Shown: one piece after another, positions 1 to 6,740 of the stretch | How the letters are laid out: each line of letters begins with the position of its first letter | How positions within the stretch are numbered: position 1 is the first letter of the stretch | Assembly (NCBI GenBank): GCA_031290005.1 | Contig: JAITOJ010000014.1 | Span: 1 to 9,897 of the forward strand | Length of the DNA: 9,897 nt | Direction: 5' to 3' | From: Treponema sp. | Lineage (GTDB): Bacteria > Spirochaetota > Spirochaetia > Treponematales > Treponemataceae | Translations under genes and position numbers: made by a program | The notes under the pieces: model-generated | Told to the model about the DNA's origin: nothing | Seen by the model: only the letters and a program-made list of their open reading frames with translations | The model's database searches: none

Positions 1-230
1 GACCGGTTCATCCGCGCAAAGTTCGGCGGTTCAAAGATCGTGGACGTGGTGATGCAAGCGGACACCAGCGAAGCGCTGCTCCACCCCGGCGCGCTCGTCG
101 CGATGGACGGGCTTAAAACATACCTCGTGGACACCATACCGGAAACCGGTACTGTGATGGGATTTACCGATCTGGTCAAACGTATCAATCAGGTGTTTAA
201 CGCGGGGGAAAGCCCAGCGGGACTGCGGGT
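1..230 (+). pseudogene. RND/MMPL-family exporter fragment, truncated at both sides
   Basis: Frame 1 is open from the left edge and continues to a stop at 274-276, but only the part up to about 230 looks like a real protein. It reads DRFIRAKFGG, then a VVMQADTSEALLHPG stretch, then MGFTDLVKRINQVFNAGESP. This matches my memory of the periplasmic loop of spirochaetal RND-superfamily (MMPL) exporters, inner-membrane pumps driven by ion gradients. An intact member has many hundreds of residues and about 12 membrane helices. Here the protein is lost just after that motif, and the frame becomes a shadow of the next fragment. The 5' part lies outside the window. The piece is therefore the 3' end of a broken gene or a displaced fragment. 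No membrane helix is visible in it. The family call is from recalled motifs. Confidence 0.55.
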
Positions 231-419
231 AAGCGCGGTTGCGACCGCTGGTCTCCGGCGCAGTTCGCGGCGTTAAGCCAGCTTCCCGGCGCGAACATCA
301 GCAAGAGCGACACCACAACGCTTGACTATGCCCAGGCGGGCTTGCGCTTCACCACAACGATTGGTTCCTCTGATATTGGCGTGCAGTATTACTACGGCGG
401 TTTGCCGGAAACTGAGTGA
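231..419 (+). pseudogene. C-terminal remnant of a probable outer-membrane beta-barrel protein
   Basis: Frame 3 is open from 201 and ends at TGA 417-419. From about 249 it reads WSPAQFAALSQLPGANIS, then a stretch ending in AGLRFTTTIGSSDIG and VQYYYGGLPETE. Alternating polar and aromatic residues (LRFTTTIG, IGVQYYYG) resemble transmembrane strands of treponemal outer-membrane barrel proteins. There is no start codon with a Shine-Dalgarno sequence, and the upstream part of the frame (KPSGTAGKRGCDR) is not convincing protein. The piece is in a different frame from the exporter remnant before it, with the apparent junction between about 215 and 245. Two unrelated remnants therefore abut, most simply through a deletion or recombination. 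Its last codon runs straight into the GC-rich repeats. Family identity is uncertain. Confidence 0.4.
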
Positions 420-485
420 CCCGCCCGCCGGAAACCGTGTGACCCGCCCGTCCGATTCCGTGTACCCAATCCGCCCGGAACCGGT
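416..485 (+). repeat. GC-rich degenerate tandem repeat, 3 copies of about 23 bp
   Basis: Copies begin at 416 (GTGACCCGCCCGCCGG...), 439 (GTGACCCGCCCGTCCG...) and 462 (GTACCCAATCCGCCCG...). Copy lengths are 23, 23 and 24 bp, each ending in CCGT or CGGT. The first copy overlaps the stop codon of the preceding remnant. Nothing in it looks coding, although short open frames pass through. Confidence 0.75.
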
Positions 486-512
486 GTACGCTTTCCCCGC
501 AATAGTAATACC

Positions 513-650
513 AGTATCAGGCTGATACTAGTACCAGTATCAGGCTGATACTATTATTAGTATTAAGCTGATACTATTATTAGTATCAAGCTGATACTAG
601 TACCAGTATTAGGCTGATACTAGTATTAGTATCAGGCTGATACTAGTATG
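513..650. repeat. Six tandem 23-bp units, each built on the dyad AGTATCAG-G-CTGATACT
   Basis: Units start at 513, 536, 559, 582, 605 and 628, an exact 23-bp period. Each has a 17-bp core (consensus AGTATCAGGCTGATACT, arms of 8 bp around one base) plus a 6-bp linker (AGTACC, ATTATT, ATTATT, AGTACC, AGTATT, AGTATG). Arms also pair across linkers, CTGATACT with the next AGTATCAG, giving hairpins with 6-nt loops, so the array can fold in two registers. The right arm is identical in all six copies. The left arm varies at two positions (C/T and G/A) in units 3 to 5. There are no unique spacers. The array lies downstream of the response regulator gene. Its function is unknown; it could bind a dimeric protein or be a hairpin minisatellite. 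Confidence 0.92.
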
Positions 651-654
651 CAAT

Positions 655-677
655 ACCGCGGAAACACGCGCCGCGGT
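655..677. other. GC-rich stem-loop between the dyad array and the response regulator gene
   Basis: ACCGCGG (655-661) and CCGCGGT (671-677) form a 7-bp stem around a 9-nt loop. It lies 73 bp past the regulator's stop codon on the - strand, so it could act at the 3' end of the two-component transcript. No T-tract follows on either strand, so it is not a standard intrinsic terminator. Confidence 0.3.
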
Positions 678-749
678 TACCGCCGGATTGGGAGGGCGCT
701 ATCCCGCGGGTGTATGGGGCAGTTCCCTGCGGTGGGGCTTCGCGATTCT

Positions 750-2252
750 TTATGGTTTCCGCCGGAAATCCAGGGGGCTTTGACCCGTGTACTTTTTAAA
801 TTTGCTGTAAAAGTAGTCAGTGTTGGCGTAACCCACTGCCCCGGATATTTCGTAGACTTTCATATTCGTGTTGATGAGCATATCCTTTGCCGCGTCAATC
901 CGCAGAATGTCCAGGTAGGTGTGAAAGCTTTCTCCCGTGTGTTCCTTAAACCGTTTGCCCAGATACGCGCTGTTGTAGTTGAACAGCTTGCCCAGAGCCT
1001 CCAGTTTCAAGTCTTCTGTGTAATTGTGCAGCACATAGCTCACCACCCGCTGAAACAAGCTGTCCGCTGAAAGCAGGGTCAGATAGCCGCTCATGCACCG
1101 GCATTCTTCGGCCATATTGTCCGTGATATCCGCCAAATACCGTTTTCCCATGATTGCGTCCAGAATCTCCTTGCCGCTGCCCAGCATATCCCGGATCCCC
1201 GAATGTTTCCGCAGCAGGGTATTCCGGATTTCCAGTATGACTGTGATACATTCCTGGCGTATATCTTTGGCAGACTTGCCCGACTGAACGCAGCGCTCCT
1301 GAAAGACTTCAAAAAAGGCAGTAATCTTGTCGTTGTCAATAGCCTGAATATAGGCGCACAAGTCCTTGGCGGACGAATCAGGAAGAGGCAAAGCGGGATG
1401 CGATGCAGTTTTCGCAAGCATATCCGCGCTGATATATTTTTTGCTGCGGTAAAAGAATATCCGGGGGAGAAGCTCCAGGGCTTCCCGGACAGAACAGCGG
1501 ATGCCTTCCCCATTGTTCTGGGCATAGCGGCCCCCCAGAGTGATTGCCGGAGGCGTTTTCCCGGCGCTGTCACCGCCTTTCAGGCGCATGTTGCGAAGGC
1601 TCAAGCGCACAGAGTGGTCGGGGAAGCGTTCCAAAAACCGCTTGACCGCCTCCTCCGGGACATCCTCAAAGATAACCAGAACCGAGTCCCGGTAAGGCGA
1701 CACCGTGCAGGACAGGGGTGCAAAGAAATGGGCCGCTTCTTCCGCGAGCAAAGCGCTGTTCCCGGAGAGCGATGCGGCCTGCGCCCAATTCCCGGTGAAC
1801 CAACCCGGCCCGGCGTCTTCTCCGGCAATAATCCGCAGCAAACGGGCTTGCCGGAGCCGCCGGAATTCCTCCTGCTCCGCTTCGATTTCTTTTGCCACAA
1901 ACCGGATACGCTCAATCAGGGTTTCTTCTTCCACCGGCTTCAGGATATAGCCTTTTGCGCCCAGAAGGATGGCTTTTTGGGCGTACTCAAATTCCGCGTA
2001 TCCCGAAAGGATAATAAATCTGGTGGCAAGCCCCTGAGCGGCGGTTTCCCGCATCACGTCGATGCCCGAAAATCCCGGCAGGCGGATGTCCAGCAATGTC
2101 AGGTCTGGACGCAGTTCCCGGATGGCCTTGACCGCTCCGGGGCCGTCCCCGGCTTCCCCGCAGATTTCATAGCCCCAGGCTCCCCAGTCGATGACTTGCC
2201 GCAGCCCTGAACGGATGATGGGTTCGTCGTCCACGATAAGCGCTTTATACAT
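750..2252 (-). CDS. YesN-type response regulator (REC + AraC-type HTH)
   Basis: Cytoplasmic DNA-binding response regulator of 500 residues. Residues 1-120 are a receiver domain: acidic pair D8/D9 in IVDDEP, phospho-acceptor D55 in LTLLDIRLPG, S83 in ILSGY, and K105 in YILKPVEE. All key residues are present. A long variable middle region (about 125-395) of the YesN kind follows, with no recognised motif. Residues 397-500 are an AraC/XylS double helix-turn-helix, including LEALGKLFNYNSAYLGKRFK, VYEISGAVGYANTDYFYSKF and a YTGQSPLDFR end. The start ATG at 2252 has a GGAG 7 nt upstream and lies inside the kinase gene's last codons (8-nt overlap), so the two genes are translationally coupled. The probable partner is the adjacent sensor kinase, and the probable target is the divergent glycosidase promoter region. 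This resembles the YesM/YesN systems that control carbohydrate utilisation in Firmicutes and spirochaetes. The inducer is unknown. Confidence 0.93.
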   Translation of the reverse strand: MYKALIVDDEPIIRSGLRQVIDWGAWGYEICGEAGDGPGAVKAIRELRPDLTLLDIRLPGFSGIDVMRETAAQGLATRFIILSGYAEFEYAQKAILLGAKGYILKPVEEETLIERIRFVAKEIEAEQEEFRRLRQARLLRIIAGEDAGPGWFTGNWAQAASLSGNSALLAEEAAHFFAPLSCTVSPYRDSVLVIFEDVPEEAVKRFLERFPDHSVRLSLRNMRLKGGDSAGKTPPAITLGGRYAQNNGEGIRCSVREALELLPRIFFYRSKKYISADMLAKTASHPALPLPDSSAKDLCAYIQAIDNDKITAFFEVFQERCVQSGKSAKDIRQECITVILEIRNTLLRKHSGIRDMLGSGKEILDAIMGKRYLADITDNMAEECRCMSGYLTLLSADSLFQRVVSYVLHNYTEDLKLEALGKLFNYNSAYLGKRFKEHTGESFHTYLDILRIDAAKDMLINTNMKVYEISGAVGYANTDYFYSKFKKYTGQSPLDFRRKP

Positions 2253-3780
2253 CCCGCGTCTCCGGAATGGTCAGAGTCACCCGGATTCCTGTCCCGTCCT
2301 TGCCCGGAGATATGTCCAGCCCGGATGCGGGGCCGTAAAAAAGCTGGAGCCGCTGACTTACGTTGGCAAGGCCTATCCGTTCAGCCTCGTTGGGTTCCGG
2401 TGAATTGAGGCGGCTCCGTATGAAGGCCAGCCGTTTTGCGTCCATGCCCGCGCCGTTATCCGCCACTTCCACCGTGAGCAGTCCGTTGCTGACTGTTCCC
2501 CGGATAGCGATATGGCCTCCCTGTGGCCTGTTTTCCAGGCCGTGGACAAAGGAATTTTCTGCCAAAGGCTGAACGAGCAGGGGCAAAATCTGACAGTGCG
2601 CGGCGTCTTCGTCCACCGCGATGTCAAAACTTATCCGGCCGCTGAAGCGGATTTTTTGTATGTTCAGGTAGTCCCGCACCAGAGCGATTTCTGTTTCCAG
2701 GGGCACGGTCTTTTCTCCGGCGTTCAGGCTTTGGCGCAGAATCCGGGAAAGCATTTTAACCGCCCCGGCGATGCTATCCTGGGACTGTGCCAGGGCCATC
2801 ATGCGAATCGTTTCCAGGGTGTTGTATAGAAAGTGAGGATTTATCTGGTTGGAAAGAATTTTAAGCTGCATTTCCTTTTGCCGGGAAAAAAGCTGTTCCT
2901 GCTGGAGCTTCTGCCTGAACACCTCGTTTTGCAGGTTCCGGGTGTTATCCAGGACAAAGAAAATGCTGACCAGGGAGACCCCCAGCACCAGGGCGACAAT
3001 CACCGCGCACCGCCGGACCATGGCATATACCGGGGCAAAGAGGGCTTTCTTGGGTATGGCGCAGGTTATCTCCACCGTGTTATTCAGGGTCTGCCGGGGC
3101 ACAAACTGCCGGGTGAGCACATAATGAGCCCTGCCTGAATCTTTGTGAGACGAAAGGACTGTCTGGCCGTCCAGCAGGATTGAAGTGTCATAGGGATCGG
3201 ACGCGTACAGGTGTTCCAGATTACCCATGCCCAGATTGATGACCAGCACTCCCAGGTGTTTGCCTGTGGCAACGTTTTTTATCTGCCTGATGAGAGAGAT
3301 ATGTTTCTGGCCGGTGACCGTATCCAGGTGTTGTGTCCAGAATATGCGTCCTCCCCAGTCTATGGCCTTGCGATACCAGGGGCTTTCCCGGATGGCGCGG
3401 TCAGCCACGATAATATAGGAGCTGTTCAGCAGGGTGGGATTTTCCAGGTACAGGCGGATTTCGGCGATTTCGCCGTAGGTGTGCAGGTAGTCGTCGAAGA
3501 TAGGCGCGATTCCGGTGTAGGCAGTGTAGATGTCCAGGGCGGTTTGGTATTGTCCTGTTGCTGCCTGCTGAATCTGGGGGTTCATATAGACCCGGTTGGC
3601 AATGTCCGCCGCGTTACTGAACACAGCGTTCAATGAGAGGGCCATTCTATCCAGAGTTATCTGAGCCTGATGCAGCTCCCGATCCCGGATGACCTGAGCC
3701 AGGGTGCAGGAGAGATAGCCGCCCATCAAAAGGAGCGAGAGGAACAGGGACAGAAAACAGACCATGAGAACCCGGCGCAT
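2245..3780 (-). CDS. YesM-type sensor histidine kinase
   Basis: Inner-membrane sensor kinase of 511 residues. An N-terminal membrane segment spans about residues 4-22 and a second about 256-278, which leaves an extracytoplasmic sensor of about 225 residues, probably Cache-like (it contains SPWYRKAI and a GVLVINLGMGNL strand). A charged, Gln-rich coil (279-308) leads to the H-box QINPHFLYNTLE with phospho-acceptor H316. The ATPase domain has the N-box PLAENSFVHGLE (N409), G1 DNGAGMD (441-447) and ERIGLANVSQRL (467-478). This is the His_kinase plus HATPase_c layout of the LytS/YesM class. No HAMP domain of usual length fits between TM2 and the H-box (about 37 residues). In-frame codons upstream of the ATG reach a stop within 41 bp, so the start is well bounded, but no Shine-Dalgarno sequence is seen. 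It is transcribed first, with the regulator gene next. Confidence 0.93.
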   Translation of the reverse strand: MRRVLMVCFLSLFLSLLLMGGYLSCTLAQVIRDRELHQAQITLDRMALSLNAVFSNAADIANRVYMNPQIQQAATGQYQTALDIYTAYTGIAPIFDDYLHTYGEIAEIRLYLENPTLLNSSYIIVADRAIRESPWYRKAIDWGGRIFWTQHLDTVTGQKHISLIRQIKNVATGKHLGVLVINLGMGNLEHLYASDPYDTSILLDGQTVLSSHKDSGRAHYVLTRQFVPRQTLNNTVEITCAIPKKALFAPVYAMVRRCAVIVALVLGVSLVSIFFVLDNTRNLQNEVFRQKLQQEQLFSRQKEMQLKILSNQINPHFLYNTLETIRMMALAQSQDSIAGAVKMLSRILRQSLNAGEKTVPLETEIALVRDYLNIQKIRFSGRISFDIAVDEDAAHCQILPLLVQPLAENSFVHGLENRPQGGHIAIRGTVSNGLLTVEVADNGAGMDAKRLAFIRSRLNSPEPNEAERIGLANVSQRLQLFYGPASGLDISPGKDGTGIRVTLTIPETRDV

Positions 3781-3821
3781 ACCGCATAGTATAACATGAA
3801 AAAAAGGTATACACTATCTCT
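3781..3821. promoter_or_regulatory. 41-bp divergent intergenic region between the kinase and glycosidase genes
   Basis: This is all the space between the two divergent start codons, so it must hold or border both promoters. On the - strand TATACT (3788-3793) is a good -10 match only 7 bp from the kinase ATG, which would give a leaderless or nearly leaderless transcript. On the + strand TATACA (3808-3813) is 8 bp before the glycosidase ATG. Neither has a convincing -35 at 17 bp. That would fit activator-dependent promoters but does not prove it. An AAAAAGG at 3801-3807 is a weak, over-distant Shine-Dalgarno sequence for the glycosidase. Confidence 0.35.
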
Positions 3822-6740
3822 ATGAACGGTTCATATCCTTTTCGCGACCCGGCGCTGCCCGCAGAAGACCGGATTGCCGATTTGATTTCCCGCCTGACCA
3901 GGGAAGAAAAAGCGGCCTTTATATCAACCAGCCAGGGAGCGGTTCCCCGGCTGGGTATTCCTGCCTATCATATCGGCGCGGAGGGCGCCCACGGTTTTGT
4001 CGACCGGGACGGACAGAGCACTGCCTTCCCCCAGACCATGGGCCTCTCGTCAAGCTGGGACAGAGGGCTGCTCAAAAAAATTGGCCGGGCGACCGGGATT
4101 GAGGCCCGCGCCTATTACAATACCCACGAAAAAACAGGCGGGCTGTCCCTCTGGTCGCCCACCATAGACATGGCCCGGGACCCCCGCTGGGGCCGCACCG
4201 AAGAAGCCTACGGCGAAGACCCCTTTCTGGCAGGGGAACTTTCTACAGCCTATATTCAAGGCGCTCAAGGAGATGACCCGTATCTCCGGGTGTCCTGCGC
4301 GCCGAAGCATTTTCTTGCCAACAATAACGAGCGCGGCCGGGGTGTGTGCTCCTGTTCTGTTCCAGAACGGGTTTTGCGCGAGTACTATCTTGAACCTTTC
4401 CGCCGGGCTTTTCTCCAGGGCGGGGCGTATTCCCTCATGACTGCCTATAACGAGGTGAACGGTATTCCTATGATGATTCATCCCCTGGTGCGGGATGTGG
4501 TCAAAAAGGAATGGGGCCTGGAGAAGCGCGGGCACATTGTGACTGACGGCGGGGATTTTCTCCAGACCGTGGATTCTCACCATTATTTTGAAACCCACGC
4601 CGAAACCATTGCCGCGGCCTTCAAAAACGGCTCAGACTGCATGACCGATTCCCCGGAATCAGTGATTCCCGCGGTACTGGAGGCTCTGGACAAAAATCTG
4701 ATTACCGGAGAAGAGCTGGACGGGCATGTGGCCAACATTCTCCGGGTTCGTTTCCGGTACGGCCAATTTGATCCCGAAGGGCGCTGTCCCTATGACCGTA
4801 TCAGCGCAAAGGACATGATGACCGAAGAACATTGCGCTCTTGCCCGTGAAGCAATGCAAAAGTCAGTGACGCTTCTCAAAAATGAAGGTAATCTGCTTCC
4901 CCTTTCCGCAGACGCTCCTGCAAAGGGCAAAAGTTTCCGAGTCGCGGTGGCCGGCCCTCTGGCAAATGTGGTCTATCAGGACTGGTATACCGGAAATCCG
5001 CCCTATTACCGCACCCCCTTGGATGGGCTTCGAGAGGCATTTGGTAAAGACGCGGTGACTTTTGCGGACTATCGGGATGTGGTGTCCTTTGCCTCGGCGG
5101 ACGGCAGACCCCTGATTCTCGCGGGAGAGAAGAGTGTGCTTTCCCTGGGCAAGGCCGGAGACAAACCTGCCCGGTTCTTTCTGGAAGACTGGGGCTGGGG
5201 GGCCTGTACTCTTACCAGCCTGGACACCGGACTTCTGCTGGAAACCCCGCTGGTCAAAAACGCTGAAGGCGCGGCAGCGGTCAATCAGGAAAATCCGGTC
5301 ACTTGTTCCGCAAAATCCACCCTCGCCTGGTTCGGAACTGTCCTGTTCAATCTGATTCCCCAGAAAAACGGGTTTTTCCTCTGGCAATCCTGGGATGACC
5401 AGCCTCTTGCCGCTCCGCAAGAGAAACAGGGGGAAACAAGCATCCGGGTTTCCGCGAATCAGGCGGCAGGGACAGAGCAATTGTTCAAAATGACTGTGGA
5501 ACGCCGGGGTTTTGACGCGGTTCGTGAAGATGCGGACAATGCCGAAACCGTTATCCTGTGCTGCGGGAACAATCCCATGATTAACGGTCGCGAAACAGTT
5601 GACCGGCCCAGCCTTGACTTGCCGCCCCGGCAGGAGGAGCTTATCCGGCTTGTTGCGTCCCGCAATCCCCGCACCGTTCTTGCGCTTATCGCAAGCTATC
5701 CCTACACCTGCGGGGAAAGTATCAGCCGGGTTCCGGCGGCCTTGTACGCCGCCCACGGAATGCAGGGCCTGGGGCGTGGTTTGGCTGACATCATCACCGG
5801 GAAGGCAAGCCCTGCCGGACGGCTTACTATGACCTGGTATCAGGACGAAAAGCAGCTTCCCCCGATGATGGAATACGATATTATTTCCGCCGGTTCGACC
5901 TACCAGTATTTTACCGGCCCGGTATTGTATCCCTTCGGCTATGGTCTTTCCTACAGTTCTTTTACCTATTCAGATTTGCGGCTCGACCGTTCTATTGCCA
6001 GGGCCGATGAGACGGTAACCGTTTCTTTTACGGTAAAAAATACCGGCTCTGTCCCGGCGGAAGAAGTCCCCCAGTTGTATGTGTCGATAACGCCGTCGCG
6101 GGTGCGCCGCCCGGTCAAAACCCTCAAAGGCTTTGACCGGATTTTCCTTGCTCCGGGCGGACAAACGCGGGTCTCTTTTGAGCTTCCGGCGCAAGAGCTG
6201 GCTTATTGGGACGCCGCATCCCGCGGTTTCCGGGTGGAAAGCGGACAGTGCGCGGTTTCCATTGGCGCGTCTTCGGCGGATATCCGGCTTACGGGCGGAT
6301 TTGCGGTGGCCGGGGAAGCTGCGCTGCCACGGTCAACCGCTGAGGTGTATGCGGAAACTTTTGACGCTTACCAAAATTGTTTTCTCCACGAAAAACGGGG
6401 GAGCGATATTCCGGCGGTGTTCACGTCCGGGAGCCTGTCTTGGCTCTGCTATGCCTCATGCGGCTTCGGCGGTGGGGCGCGGGCCTTTTCCGCCCTGGTT
6501 ACCGGCGAGCCGGGAAGCCGCCTGGAAATCCGGCTGGACGCTCCGGACGGCCCCTGTGCCGCAGTCATCCCGGTTCCCCGCACCGACCCGGCGACGTCTT
6601 TTCCGGCCCGGCCAAATGCCCCGCGTCCGGTCCCGTCCTGGGCTTTTGTGTCCGCTCCGGTGGAGGCAGTCAGCGGGATTCGGGACGTCTATCTGATGAT
6701 GTACGGGAAAATGGGTGTCTGGCAATTTTCGTTTGAGTAA
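3822..6740 (+). CDS. GH3 beta-glycosidase with beta-trefoil-like insert, FnIII and CBM6-like domain
   Basis: A 972-residue family 3 glycoside hydrolase, probably a beta-glucosidase or related exo-enzyme acting on imported oligosaccharides. There is no signal peptide, so it is likely cytoplasmic. The N-terminal TIM barrel (about 15-345) has WSPTIDMARDPRWGRTEEAY (111-130), CAPKHFLANN (K162/H163), TAYNEVNG (208-214) and IVTDGGD with candidate nucleophile D242. The C-domain starts at SVTLLKNEGNLLPL. It is interrupted at about 427-560 by a beta-rich insert (VLSLGK, DWGWGACTLTSLDTGLLLE, GFFLWQSWDD) like the fascin/trefoil inserts of some GH3 enzymes. It resumes at VILCCGNNPMINGRE, where E591 is a candidate acid/base. 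A FnIII-like domain (about 713-820) follows. Residues about 838-972 resemble CBM6: YASCGFGGGARAFSALV, RLEIRLDAPDGP, VSGIRDVYLMM. The ATG at 3822 is divergent from the kinase, suggesting control by that two-component system. Its exact substrate cannot be read. Confidence 0.93.
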   Translation: MNGSYPFRDPALPAEDRIADLISRLTREEKAAFISTSQGAVPRLGIPAYHIGAEGAHGFVDRDGQSTAFPQTMGLSSSWDRGLLKKIGRATGIEARAYYNTHEKTGGLSLWSPTIDMARDPRWGRTEEAYGEDPFLAGELSTAYIQGAQGDDPYLRVSCAPKHFLANNNERGRGVCSCSVPERVLREYYLEPFRRAFLQGGAYSLMTAYNEVNGIPMMIHPLVRDVVKKEWGLEKRGHIVTDGGDFLQTVDSHHYFETHAETIAAAFKNGSDCMTDSPESVIPAVLEALDKNLITGEELDGHVANILRVRFRYGQFDPEGRCPYDRISAKDMMTEEHCALAREAMQKSVTLLKNEGNLLPLSADAPAKGKSFRVAVAGPLANVVYQDWYTGNPPYYRTPLDGLREAFGKDAVTFADYRDVVSFASADGRPLILAGEKSVLSLGKAGDKPARFFLEDWGWGACTLTSLDTGLLLETPLVKNAEGAAAVNQENPVTCSAKSTLAWFGTVLFNLIPQKNGFFLWQSWDDQPLAAPQEKQGETSIRVSANQAAGTEQLFKMTVERRGFDAVREDADNAETVILCCGNNPMINGRETVDRPSLDLPPRQEELIRLVASRNPRTVLALIASYPYTCGESISRVPAALYAAHGMQGLGRGLADIITGKASPAGRLTMTWYQDEKQLPPMMEYDIISAGSTYQYFTGPVLYPFGYGLSYSSFTYSDLRLDRSIARADETVTVSFTVKNTGSVPAEEVPQLYVSITPSRVRRPVKTLKGFDRIFLAPGGQTRVSFELPAQELAYWDAASRGFRVESGQCAVSIGASSADIRLTGGFAVAGEAALPRSTAEVYAETFDAYQNCFLHEKRGSDIPAVFTSGSLSWLCYASCGFGGGARAFSALVTGEPGSRLEIRLDAPDGPCAAVIPVPRTDPATSFPARPNAPRPVPSWAFVSAPVEAVSGIRDVYLMMYGKMGVWQFSFE

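Noticed and set aside
322..525. 67-codon + strand frame
   Set aside because: It spans the barrel remnant and both repeat arrays in a non-homologous frame.
513..650. CRISPR array
   Set aside because: Units abut with 6-bp related linkers and there are no unique spacers or cas genes.
655..677. Intrinsic terminator of the two-component operon
   Set aside because: The stem is good but no T-tract follows on the - strand, so it is recorded only as a stem-loop.
1203..2210. 335-codon open frame on the + strand
   Set aside because: It lies wholly antisense to the response regulator, whose motifs are intact. Its composition is that of a GC-rich shadow.
4863..5756. 297-codon open frame on the - strand
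   Set aside because: It is antisense to the GH3 gene, which has clear catalytic motifs through this stretch.
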